From positions 9,528,767 through 9,592,766 of the forward strand of contig CM063260.1 of assembly GCA_032158295.1 (NCBI GenBank): 64,000 nucleotides of DNA. The letters run 5' to 3'. Source of the stretch: Pycnopodia helianthoides (taxonomy: Eukaryota > Echinodermata > Asteroidea > Forcipulatida > Asteriidae). The notes under the pieces are model-generated. The model saw only the letters and a program-made list of their open reading frames with translations, ran no database searches and was not told where the DNA came from. Both the position numbers and the translations under genes were made by a program. Below are positions 53,693-64,000 of the stretch, one piece after another. How positions within the stretch are numbered: the stretch's first letter is position 1; each line of letters opens with the position of its first letter.

Positions 53693-53699
53693 CAGACAT

Positions 53700-55040
53700 G
53701 TCACATGATAATTGATACTCCATGCCACATTTGACATAGAGGGCGTGCACAGCAGACACAGAAAACAATCGAGCTCAGCAATCTCCGTGTTCTATTTCTA
53801 TGGACATTTCGGAACAATTCGCCTTATGGAGAGGGGGGGGGGGCATACTCTCCTATAGACGGGATCTTCTGCCTTTTATTATGAAAAATTACCCAATCAC
53901 CGTTAGACACGACCAAACAGCGGGCGCGTCGTTTCAAGCTCTTCTTTAGAATGCCTAGTGATTAAAGTTCCATTAGTACAATGCATATTGAAACCAAGTG
54001 TTTTAGTCAAACATCCAACTATTACCTTTTTTATTTCTCCAGTAAGAGGAGAAAATGTCGCTTTGTCAAACGGCTTGAACAAGTATCAATAATTGTTTGT
54101 AATTTTTTAGAACTACACATTTTTTTGGCAAGTGACGGTTATTCTCATTTTGAAGGGGGAAGTCAAAAAACTTTTGTTCAAAGCAACGATCGGGTTATTT
54201 CTTTTTCAGAAAATGTGAAGCAGACCCATCTTCAACTCTAATTAACCAGATTAAATTTCGTAGACAATAATGAATTGTGTATGTGTTCAGTAACATAGCT
54301 GTTAAAAGTACACATCCTTTTTGAACTAGTTGTGTATGTTATGCGCACAGATAAACTCTTCTCGTTGCGCCTAAGTACAAACGACCCCACAACATTGTGT
54401 TTCGCTTTGAAAGTCATGTGCTAGTTACAACAAACACCACTTTACGTTTCTTAATAATTGAATAATAACATTCTATTTTATTTATCGTTTAAAAACCCGG
54501 TACAGAAATTAAGAGCTATTAATAATAACAAATTAATATATCTTATGCTTACCGTGAATATTTAAGTACAATTTTGTTTTCCGAGTAAACTTCAGCAAAA
54601 ACTACTCCAGTTTCATTAATTCATTGAAACTCCAGAGGTTCGCTTTAGCTACTTTTGCATTTAATTTCGTTTTGGCGCACAAATGATGTCGTTCTTCTTA
54701 TTCAGATTTACTTCTGTCATTCTATTTCATTTATAGACATCAGAGAACACATTTTCACCATTCTTCAGTTGAAATTTGAAATTTGACAACCTGTTTACAA
54801 TTGATGAAACTGAATGGTTGACAGCCACAGGCTGTTGGCTTTTGCGAAATTGAATGATCTTTGCGACTTGCTGAATTTGAATGATCGTATTGGACCAGTG
54901 AATGATAATCCGTTGAAATGTGATTACTCTTTTTTCCTAATGCATGCTGATGCAAAGGAGCATTAATTTTCAAACGATATCGTATGAGCTGGCTGTTAAA
55001 TTGAAGGAATTTATGATGAAGTTTGCCGGTAAAACCTGCA
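53700..55040. other. Intergenic, no gene seen
   Basis: AT-rich, G tract at 53835. Small ORFs without motifs. Confidence 0.5.
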
Positions 55041-55434
55041 TTAAAGGAACATTACAGAATTGGTAAGAACACAACTTGTAAAATGTACTTTTTGATCACA
55101 GATTTACATAAAACTTACACGGTCTAATGATGATGATAGTAGAAAACATCCCTTGAAATATTTCTGTCTGAAATTCCATATTTGTTGAGAAATTAATACA
55201 CTAATTTTCCAATTGGAGTTTATCGCTCAGTGAGCGTTTTATTCACTTGTTGAATCTATATGATTTAATGCAAATGTGTAATCGGTTTTTCACTATTTTA
55301 TCTTGACCCAGATGGCCGATCGATCTCAAACTTCTACAAATTTGTCAGTTTATGTATATGGTGGATTACATAAAGTGCTTACACTGCCAGCAACTGTTTT
55401 GTTAGCAAAAACCAATTCTGTAATGTTCCTTTAA
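55041..55434 (+). mobile_element. TTAA MITE (GGAACATTACAG family)
   Basis: TTAAAGGAACATTACAGAATTGG and inverse CCAATTCTGTAATGTTCCTTTAA. Interior parallels the other TTAA MITEs (CGATCTCAAACTTCTACAAA). Confidence 0.88.
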
Positions 55435-55706
55435 GTTTAAACTCAGCTAAAAACACATTGTATCGATCGCCAACATTACCATTAACTGGCTTCGTTACGA
55501 AACACGTGTTGAGAACGCACATTTTGGTCTTACTACCTACCGCCAATAAGGCAAGTTTTAGACATGTACATGTAGGGGTAATTAAGGATAAAAATTGACG
55601 TTAACCTTAACGCCATAAAAAATCCATCACCATGAAATCAAAACCAACACCTCCAAACCTTCATAAAATGATAAAGTGTGAGCATGGTTTAGTTGGGCTG
55701 TGCAGT

Positions 55707-55948
55707 AGTGCACAGCCACAATCATGGGTACACTTTTTGTTACAAAGACACCAAATGAACAACACATAAATATTGAGTATTTCTTTGCAGATCTTGTATT
55801 CGACAAACTCAAGTACATTCTACTCTTCATTCACACAGCCCTGGTTAGTGAATTTACAAAAAAAAACATTGAAATGATAACTGTTACATCATTGGTTTTC
55901 AAAGTGTTTTCAAAAAATGTGTACCCATGATTGTGGCTGTGCACAGTA
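55707..55948. mobile_element. MITE with ~30-bp TIR
   Basis: GTGCACAGCCACAATCATGG (55712 on) and the inverse CCATGATTGTGGCTGTGCAC ending near 55946; TGGGTACAC continues the match inward. Confidence 0.85.
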
Positions 55949-56067
55949 CTAAGTCCAACATTGTATTGGTGTTTCAAACAGACCCGGACAATCTTGCACA
56001 TATTCGAACAATCTGGCAAATCGCTAGTTCCGATCTAACTAAATTGGGCACTTAAACAGGTGCCCTC

Positions 56068-56469
56068 CAACTTGTTGAGCTCCTCAGCTGAGATCAATTG
56101 CTGCAGGATGATGACATCATCAAGAAAAGATGATGACATCCTGATGTATTTAAACTCAGAATGACAACATCTTGAAAGTAGAACATCGTCTTCCAGCTAC
56201 TTCATCTCAGGATGACTGTATCCTGAAAGTATCATGGTGTGTTCCCTAGATAACTTATCCCGGGTTATCAACACCTGCAAATGATGAATAGCTATGGAAG
56301 TGTACATCCTTTGTTCAGAATGTCTTCATCCCGAGATAATTTATCTTTGGGAGTCGACATTGTACTTTAGGATGTCGTCATCCCGAGATAAATCACGTGA
56401 GGATGTCGCCATTTTCCGTTTATGATGTCCTCATCCTGCAGTCAATTATCTCAGGATCTCAACATGTAG
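56068..56469. mobile_element. Foldback with CAGGATGACATC motifs
   Basis: Left CTTGTTGAGCTCCTCAGCTG + AGATCAATTGCTGCAGGATG; right inverse ending CTGCAGTCAATTATCTCAGG + ATCTCAACATG. Several internal ATCCCGAGATAA and GGATGTCGTCATCC-type palindromes. Confidence 0.7.
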
Positions 56470-56529
56470 TATGGCACTTCCAGAGCTCCGTAGTTCCTAA
56501 AGTTCCAGCCGTGCGCAGTTCATTGATCT

Positions 56530-57476
56530 TTAGATATGATTGCACTTGTCATTTATTGCTTTTTTGATGTACTTCATATTTTCAAACCCTCCTGTTGTCC
56601 CCGGAAACTCAAGTTCCACCTGGTCAATGAGGCTTATAACCATCCGTCGATTCAACTGTCCCCTCATGGCTTTACCATTCTTTGTATTGACCTCTCCTCC
56701 CTCAAAGTTATGAGTTTTGAGTGTCTCAACCGAGAAAAAGAACTTCAAGAGACTTCGAAGAAAGGCAGTAGAGGTCTTACTCTTCAATAGGATGTTGTGA
56801 TACTCTACACAGCGAATTAAAACAGGGGGAATATATTCTTCTTTAGAGTTTGTGGAATCGAACTTAATAGGGATGACCACGAAGTCGTTTTGAACGAGTC
56901 TACAGCGCTGGGTCCCTGGTGCGGTCGTGGAGAGGTCAATTGTCTTGACTCCACTGGCGTTCATATCAAACGAGGAAAATATTTCAAGCGGCTGTGGGAT
57001 TGTATTTGATTGTGGTTGTCCATTGGGTATTCGCGGTGTTTCAAGCTGAGAATGTTCCACTGCAGATAAACCGCTCATTGATAAATCATTTTGTGGGGAA
57101 ATCCTCTCAAATGTGACAGACTCAACATCACTGCTGTCGCTTTTATCTACGTAACGGGGGTACAATGGAGCTCTCGGCCTCAGACCCTTAGGGCTTGTTG
57201 AGAAATTGTCCACCTGCTCATTCAACTGTTCATCCTTAACACAGCACTCGTCAGTGACCTCTGATTGTGAGTCAACCACAGCAGGAGTTTTCGTGAGGGT
57301 TTCAAGAAGCTGCTGTAATGTTTTCTCAATGTTTTGGACCTGCTGCTTCAGAGCTCGTTGGTCTTGAAGAAGCTCACAGAGGACACGGGGCAGGTTGATA
57401 TCAGAGTGTAATCCCTTGGAATTCTCCTCCTCCTCCTCCTTTTGTGATGTAATTGACAAAGGATGGGGACTGCATC
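56530..57476 (-). CDS. BEN gene terminal exon
   Basis: Acceptor TTTACAG at 57477-57483, stop TAA at 56530-56532, 315 codons. Coiled coil near its start, BEN-like domain at the C-terminus. Confidence 0.8.
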
Positions 57477-60322
57477 CTGTAAATTATCAAAATAATAGTA
57501 TTTTTTTGTATTAAGTGCTTCCGCAATGAGAGGGTGAAAAACAGTTTCAGCTGATTCTATTGGGATTTGATTCAAAGTTGACCACAACAAATACCATGTC
57601 AGTAAAGTTAACCTAGTTAAAAAAAAAAAAAAAAAAACATGTTTTAAACTTTTCATGTAGTACATTTCCAGGCAGGCAAGATACTACACTGGTCATTATG
57701 AGAAAACTCAATTTTGTTATCACAATTACCACATAAAATAAAGATTGTGAGAATATCAACTGAACAAGCCTTGGCATGTTCTTCATTTCAAAAGTTGACA
57801 AAAGTAATTGTATGAAGCAGCTTCTAAAAAGTGTAAGATTTTATGTTTCCCCCATCGAGCTGTGTACAAAATGTGCATGCAGGAAGTCCATGCTCTAACC
57901 TATGTGACTCTTTGGTAAACAGTCTAATGTTCATTTGTAATTTTAATTTTGACATAACACAAATTTTGATTTAAAGGTATTATACAGGATTGGTAGAGCT
58001 GACAAAACAGTCGCAAACAAAATTCATGTTTTGTGTGATTAACCATTATACATGAAATAACGAACCTGTGAAAATTTGAGCTCAATTGGTCATCGAGGTC
58101 ATGAGAAAATAGTGAAAAGAGACCTTATGTGTGTTCTGTTTTCAAACATCGAGTTTATTATCGCGCGCGATAAAAACTATTGTTTTATTCATTTCTCAGA
58201 AACGATAGCATTTTAGGCAGAAATATTTTAAGGAACCCTTTCTACCATTACTTACTTTAAGTCATGTAAGTTATGTGTGAATCTGTGAACATTTGTGTTT
58301 TTTGATCTTACCAATAGTGTACAGGGCCTTTAAAGCAACAGAATCCACAATGAAATTTCTACAGTGTGCGTTCTGTCCTCAATTGAAATGCTTCCCCTTT
58401 ATTCAAGAACAACTGCTTTAACTCACTCTCATTTAAAATGCCTGGACAGACCACGCTATTCATCAGCAGTACTTTATGCTGATTTCTTGGTTATGTTTAT
58501 AATTTTTATTATAAAAAAAGTGTTATTTCTATCTATTTATTTATTAATTTTATTCGCCAGAATACCCCCCAATAATTGTGCATTGCCACCTTTGATTGTA
58601 TTGGTAGCATTTGTGTGTAACACTTCAATTTGAGTTTGAAGCTGATACTACGTCAGTGTTGTCGCAATGCTACTCTGCTATCCTACTACTGGGCAGTACT
58701 TGATACTTGACTAAAAGTACTTGACCACAACACTGCTACATGTACATGTGTACATGTACTTGGTCATTGGACATGTTGAAGCTAATTAACAACGCCCAGA
58801 TTGCTCATGAAACTCAACATTTAGTACTGGTGCTGGGCTTATCTCCACTAGAGCACAGGTCTTGTAGATAAGAACTAGACCTAAATTATGACTTTCTTTT
58901 ATAATACATATAGATTTGATGAAGTTTGAGCTTTGAAATGAAATGACCAGTAATTAGCAAATCTCTAAAAGTTTGTGTTTGACAAAAAAACAAAAACGTT
59001 CGGTTGTTGGCTAGGTGCTTAAATTACTAGACTATGGCCAGTGGTCCGTTTGGTATTTCAAGCCCCGCCTCAAAATCATTTGCAGAAAATAAGCTTTTTC
59101 TCTTCAGAAAAAATTAAAGGCCTACTTCAGTGACAATCTTGATCTTAAAGAAAAACACTTTTTCATCAGAGTAAATTTGAAAAGTAAAATTCTTTTAAAT
59201 TCAATTTTACAAGCACAGATGATACTCATTGACCGATTTGTGAGAATTGAAAAGGTAAGTGTCTGTGTTCTGAACTATCATAGTGATGCTTGTAGCAAAT
59301 TGTTTTTAAATTACTTCGTCTTTATTAAAGGTAGGGTCATACTTTGGTAACTCAAACAATTTATGACCATAAAAAACTTACTTGGTGAAAAGCACTGCAA
59401 CTGTTGATAGTATAATAAAATATACTATTTAGAAAAAGGATTCCTTATACATGTACTCAGTTTGGATATCACCCAGAAACATTTGAATTTGAGAAACAAT
59501 CCATGCATGAATCACTTCTTAGATTTTTGAGAGCTGGTGTCCATTTTGGTTGGTACTCGCTGTCACCTCGCTAAATGTGGTTGGGTTCGATATTCGTGCA
59601 AATACACTGAATTTTTGTTATTGTATCTGTCTTATATATTTTAGGTGACAAAAACCAATCTATGACCATACATTTAAAGGCACTGGACACTATTGGTAAT
59701 TACTCAAAGTAATTGTTAACATAAAAACTTACTTGGTAACGAGCAATGGAGAACTGTTGACAGTATAAAACATTGTGAGAACTGGCTCCCTCTGAAGTAG
59801 CGTAGTTTTTGAGACAGAAGTAATTTCTCAGTAAAATATTTGAATTGATTTAGGGACCTCATGCGTGAGGTCTCGAAATCAAGCATATTGAAAGCACACA
59901 ACTTCGTGTGACAAGGGTGTTTTTTCTTTCATTATTATCATGATTATCTCGCAACTTCGACGACCAATTGGGTTCAAATTTTCACAGGTTTGTTATTTTG
60001 TGCATATGTTGAGATACACCAAGTGAGAAGACTGGTCTTTGACAATTACCAAAGGTGTCCAGTGTCTTTAAGAGATTGGTTTTATTGAATGAAAGCTCTC
60101 ACCATTAAGTGTGTGTTGATGTTTAGTTTTTGTACTAGAGTCAAACACCTGCACAGGATGCTCCTCAGTATTTGTACTGCGAGGTTCTTTCTCATTTTCT
60201 TTGATTCTCTTGGATGAAGGTGATGATGGATGGGATGACTGAAGCTTCCTCTTTGAAGATGATGCTAGGCTTCCTGCATCCAACTGTAAGAGCTGCTCTT
60301 GAAGTATTTCCTTGCTCTCTGC
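56530..60322 (-). CDS. BEN-domain protein, last two exons seen
   Basis: Probable nuclear DNA-binding or chromatin adaptor. Exon 56530-57476 and exon 60103-about 60318/60322 join with matching phase 1. The upstream exon gives a Ser/Lys-rich segment with a possible NLS (KRKLQSSHPSSPSSKRIK) preceded by a leucine-rich helix (EILQEQLLQLDAG). The downstream exon has a glutamate run, a heptad-like coiled coil (ALKQQVQNIEKTLQQLLETL), a low-complexity middle, and a C-terminal BEN-like domain of about 90 residues (STAFLRSLLKFFFSVETLKT, HNFEGGEV, QLNRRMVISLIDQVELEFPG, IKKAINDKC). The 5' end was not found. Assignment rests on the AFxRxLL..FFS and final AINxKC pattern. Confidence 0.72.
57971..58333 (-). 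mobile_element. TTAA MITE in BEN intron
   Basis: TTAAAGGTATTATACAGGATTGG to CCAATAGTGTACAGGGCCTTTAA; inverse relative of 50784-51094. Central GTTTATTATCGCGCGCGATAAAAAC palindrome. Confidence 0.85.
58340..59327. other. BEN intron sequence
   Basis: No element recognised; ACATGTACATGTGTACATGT palindromic run near 58737. Confidence 0.5.
59328..59677 (+). mobile_element. TTAA MITE (GGTAGGGTCATA family)
   Basis: TTAAAGGTAGGGTCATACTT and inverse AATCTATGACCATACATTTAA; directly abuts the next MITE. Confidence 0.65.
59674..60071 (+). mobile_element. TTAA MITE (GGCACTGGACAC family)
   Basis: TTAAAGGCACTGGACACTATTGG and inverse CCAAAGGTGTCCAGTGTCTTTAA; same family as 30151-30559. Ends 32 bp from the BEN exon donor. 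Confidence 0.88.
60103..60322 (-). CDS. BEN gene penultimate exon
   Basis: Donor AATG|GTGAGA at 60098-60102. Two acceptors 4 bp apart are possible (exon from 60322 or 60318); the choice depends on the unseen upstream exon phase. Confidence 0.65.
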
Positions 60323-60983
60323 CTCAACAAAATATAATAATAATAATTATTATTACAAAGAAAAAACTACAATATCTATGGACCAGTTCTATAGACATGA
60401 GCTGTAAAAGATGCAAATGGAAAATTATTGTTGATTTGAAAAAAATGGAATTGATCTGTATGTCAAACGATCTGAATTATTAAAAATTGTTTTAAAGCTA
60501 CAGACCCTGGCAAGGAGTTCCAAATGAACAATGTACCATTAACCAATTGACCGCTTGGGAGTCTTTTGGTTGCCCTTTTCTTCTCATTTCAAACAGTTTA
60601 ATTATCAATTTACATTTCAAATTGATGGAAATGAGAGAAACATAAATATCCTGTTTCACACAATGTTTTGCCCAAGACCCAGTATACTGACCTCCTTTCT
60701 AGACTTCATTTCAAGTCTGTATTGGCTATCACATGACCTAACTCATCATTTCAGACTTCAGCCTCAAGCATATTCAGGATATTCATCATGTATTCATAAC
60801 TAAAATTTACATAATTATAAGGATGCCACAGAAGTGGCAAATCAGGAAGCCACAAAACGTTTCAGGCCGTGTTTATTACCAATTCACCCCTTGCAACATT
60901 GTCACAAGCGGCTACTGTCATGCCATGTTTGCCATTTTGGGAGTCAAATTGTGCGTAAAAATGATGATAAGCTTGTTATAGAC

Positions 60984-61115
60984 TATGCAAGTCTCGCGCG
61001 TATTCGAACGATGGGACCCGTTAAAGTGCACGAGTAAAGTTTCCTTACGCGTTAAAGCAATGTACGTGGGACCAAAGTGGTCCCAAAAATGTTTGAATGC
61101 GCGCGAGACTTGCAT
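60984..61115. mobile_element. Short MITE with TGCAAGTCTCGCGCG ends
   Basis: ATGCAAGTCTCGCGCG and the inverse CGCGCGAGACTTGCAT, with inner GGGACC/GGTCCC matches. Same TIR as the 1.6-kb element at 37331. Confidence 0.8.
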
Positions 61116-61242
61116 GATCTATTGCTGTGTTGCCTAAATGCATACTACACTGTGAAACGACGAATCTCCCGTGTATCAGCTATGCCGGAGAGTGGGAAAG
61201 GAAGACAGTGAACTCTTCACAGAAACCTGTTTTTACCCTGTA

Positions 61243-62250
61243 GTGACCTCATAAATGAAGAGCGGATTGAACAGAGGAAGCCCCCACCAGCATCAGCTCC
61301 CCATACCAGGAGGACAGCATCTTGTTCAACAACCGACTCGCCCACAACACTCCTTGAGACCACTCCCCCCCCCCCCCCCCCAACAGGAGCTACTCCAGCA
61401 TGGAACCATGAAGCTGCTTACCAGAGGGAGGTTTGTACCGCAGGGGATGTCTCAAACCCTGGGGTAGCTGAGCAAATCCCTACACTAGTTAATGCTCAGA
61501 ATCCTGATGGACCAGTTATCATTCCTGATATCGCCACTCAAGGAGGTCCAGACCACAACCCAGAGCACACTTGTGTTCCTAATGCAGACATCATCCCTGA
61601 GGCAGCCATTGTTCCACAACACGTCACCAAGGCCAACCCAAATCCACATTCTGAACAACTCATTGCTTCAGAACTAGCGGGACATGTAGCTCAGGATGTT
61701 GTTGGCCCAGTCCCTAATGTTTAAAATCAAGCCCCTCCCCCTGTCCTTACAGAAGCCAGTCAGCCCTAACAACAGGAGGCACCAGACCAACCAGATGCTG
61801 ATGTCCTGCCCCCTGCCACTGCCCCTGAAGAAGCCCTTGCGCACCCGGTCTACTTGGAGATGCCCGACCTTCTCCCAGAGAGTGACACAGCCATTGGCTT
61901 ATGACCAGTTGGGCCAACCACAGCTTAGCTCAGGTGGAATGATTACATATGTACTCTTGTGTCAGCTGGAAGTTCACATCTCTACCAACACCCATCAGCA
62001 CCCTGGCCATACTCCATGATGCCACTACAGGGACCACCGCCGATGATGTGGCCTCAACCCTCCTCTCCGTGGACCAACCCTGTGATGATGCCCTGGCCCA
62101 CGATGCATATGCATGCATGGCAACTGTGGTATCCAACAGCGACCTACACAGAGCAAGCAGTGAGGACCAACCGAATCAAATGACTTTATCTTATTTCTTT
62201 GAACTTTGGGTTACACAGAACTTCCTCACTAAAATGTACACCAAGGAGTG
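61243..62250 (+). pseudogene. Proline-rich coding remnant
   Basis: Plus-strand coding-like sequence beginning after a good acceptor (TTTTACCCTGTAG) with DLINEERIEQRKPPPASAP. A long C/CA-rich run (61367-61382) changes frame, then about 115 open codons follow (TPAWNHEAAYQREV ... VAQDVVGPVPNV) to TAA near 61722. Further open stretches (APEEALAHPVYLEMPDLLPE) have stops. From about 61958, after TGTGTCAG, a Pro/Met/Trp-rich block (PLQGPPPMMWPQPSSPWTNP) runs to TGA-type stops. Composition suits the disordered C-terminus of a nuclear or transposon-encoded protein. No domain recognised; dead as it stands or wrongly assembled in the C run. Confidence 0.4.
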
Positions 62251-62259
62251 AGCCCTGGT

Positions 62260-63700
62260 TCATGACTGGTGTAACACTGTGATGGTGACATCAGGTGAAT
62301 TGGGTTCTTATGTAACATTCTCAAAGCATTTTCTGTAAAATTTATTCAGTTTTAAATTTGTATAGAGCTCAACATACATGTTTTAATTATGGTAAATCAT
62401 TTTAGACCTGAAAGTAGTGAAAATATGCCTAACAAAATGTGTGATGCTCACTAAATTGCTAAAGAAAAACCTATAGTACACATGGAATTGTCCAGTAATA
62501 ATCCACAAAACAATTTATTTATATTTGAGATAACAAATATAAATCAATGTTTTGTTTTGTTTTGTTTTCATTTGAAAGCTGCAAATGAATTACTCAGCAG
62601 CGAAGAAATATAAGTGCAATCGCACCCAGTGTTGTAGTGTACCTGTAGACTACAAGTACATCCCCTTATAGAAAGTTTAATTTCAACATTAATTCTTTAA
62701 AATGATAATTGCTATATTCTATAAACTTTTGGACTTGTTTGCCATAGGGTGTTGAAAAATATTTCCAAGTCTGTGATCGAAAGTTTATCCACAAGAGGGC
62801 ATTATTCAGGCGATACTGTTTGGTTATCAGGCAAACAAAAAACCATGATCACAGATTTGGAGCCAAGTCTAACCTCCTTTCTGCAAAACAACAGCATTAC
62901 AGAATCGTTGTTTGTCCTGGATGTAGACTGTGATACGATCGTCATCTTCATGTCGTTGGATGTAATCAACGGGAACAACTCTCTTGATATTGTCCAGACA
63001 AACAACTAAGGCATACATCGCTCTCCTGTCATTAACAAACAAATACATAATGTAAACTTACAAACTCTTCAATCAAATTAAAAGTAATGTTAAGCCATGC
63101 TTAAGAAAAAAAAAAGGGGAATCTGACATACTCTTTTAAAGATGTTTTGTTTGTTTAAAACCCTAAAACGCGACACCTAAATGTAATTCGACAAATGTAA
63201 CTGTGGTACTATACGTCCTCCAAGCATTTTCCGTGGTTAAAAGGGTTTGTTTTGCATTTTTAAAACATTTCTTTATTTTAGTGTTTTGTTACATGCCAGG
63301 TATTGCCTGGGTAAATTTCAGCATATATGTTTGCTTTAAAACTAATTTAAATTTCATAATTTGGTTCATCTATCATTGACAATTGACAGACCGATTTTGT
63401 ACAAAAAAGATGCTGGCCAAACCATTGTCTCATGTTAAGTGACAACCCCTCTACGATGGCATTGTTCAGGTTACAATCTTATGGCATATGAGCTGTTGAT
63501 GTGTACGATGTGGTTAAGACAGTGTCAACGAGCCTCGTTTAAGGGTTTTAATGTTGAATTTTGTTGAACTATTACCCCCAAAATCACCTTGAGGAACCGA
63601 TGTAAAGCGTTTATCATTGACCTCTGTACAAAACAAGTGCAATCGGACAACCCGGGGAATGGTCAGAGCTCTGTTTAGTCTTGATCAGTGACATTAATTC
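62260..63700. other. Intergenic, no gene seen
   Basis: AT-rich with an 86-codon + ORF at 62749-63009 that has no recognisable motif and an overlapping minus ORF of similar length; not called as a gene. Confidence 0.4.
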
Positions 63701-63714
63701 GTTAATGTGGTCAC

Positions 63715-63975
63715 CAGTCGTTGCAACACAAATTACTGGAAAATCTGTAACAAACAAACATCTTTATCAAAACCATTGTCTTGGCCCTTTTGTTTCTTGG
63801 ATCCACCACTATTGTTTTTCTGACAGTGATCCGTTCGATGAAACGCACGTGCACAACGGTTGAGTTGTCTTGATTGGCTACGTTAGTTTTGTAAAAGGTT
63901 GTTGCCGGCAGTTGCATCATAAATTACTGGAGAAGAGACATCTGTAACAAACAAACACTTGTATAAAAACCAAGG
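63715..63975 (+). repeat. Two-copy tandem repeat (~195 bp)
   Basis: CAAATTACTGGAAAATCTGT + AACAAACAAACATCTTTATC and AAATTACTGGAGAAGAGACA + TCTGTAACAAACAAACACTT; second copy continues off the window. Confidence 0.65.
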
Positions 63976-64000
63976 TCTTTTGACACTTAGATCTGCCTAC

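Noticed and set aside
62749..63009. 86-codon plus ORF
   Set aside because: No motif, no splice context, and an equally long antisense ORF; chance frame more likely.

Overview
This is AT-rich eukaryotic genomic DNA with spliced genes and a dense load of small inverted-repeat transposons. It most likely comes from a marine deuterostome invertebrate, probably an echinoderm and plausibly a sea star. That placement is an inference. It rests on a MASP-type complement protease, Polinton and Ty3/gypsy remnants, a Leu-tRNA-derived SINE, and several related TTAA-ended MITE families. I could not run a search to confirm the taxon.

Layout. 1-6.4 kb is a transposon graveyard: a broken Polinton (integrase on +, DNA polymerase B on -, convergent, PolB split by a MITE), abutting a decayed Ty3/gypsy element on - with a tandemly duplicated RT segment. 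9.8-23.8 kb (-) holds ten coding exons of a MASP-like serine protease in the order CUB1, EGF, CUB2, CCP1, CCP2, protease domain. All splice phases agree and about 701 codons are recovered; only the exon carrying the initiator Met is missing. Its introns contain a CA-flanked satellite, a retroposon with an AAG tail, a 2.9-kb TIR element and two unusual foldback arrays. 24-30.9 kb is intergenic repeat sequence, including a 2.1-kb inverted repeat with a near-perfect palindromic MITE in it. 30.9-44.7 kb (-) holds seven exons of an arylsulfatase B-like secreted sulfatase, complete from signal peptide to stop apart from one single-base frameshift. 47.9-49.7 kb (-) holds a cysteine-rich (CXC-like) protein gene or pseudogene, also with one apparent frameshift. 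49.8-56.5 kb is mostly MITEs, foldbacks and an in-frame 45-bp minisatellite. 56.5-60.3 kb (-) holds the last two exons of a BEN-domain protein with a coiled coil. 61.2-62.3 kb (+) holds a proline-rich coding remnant broken by stops. The remainder is repeats.

How the genes relate. The MASP-like protease, the sulfatase and the BEN protein are independent neighbours, all transcribed from the minus strand. The protease would act extracellularly in a lectin-complement cascade, the sulfatase in lysosome or secretion, and the BEN protein in the nucleus. Most remaining structure is non-autonomous DNA transposons, many in introns and some within about 50 bp of splice sites. No CRISPR array, operon or bona fide tRNA/rRNA gene was seen.
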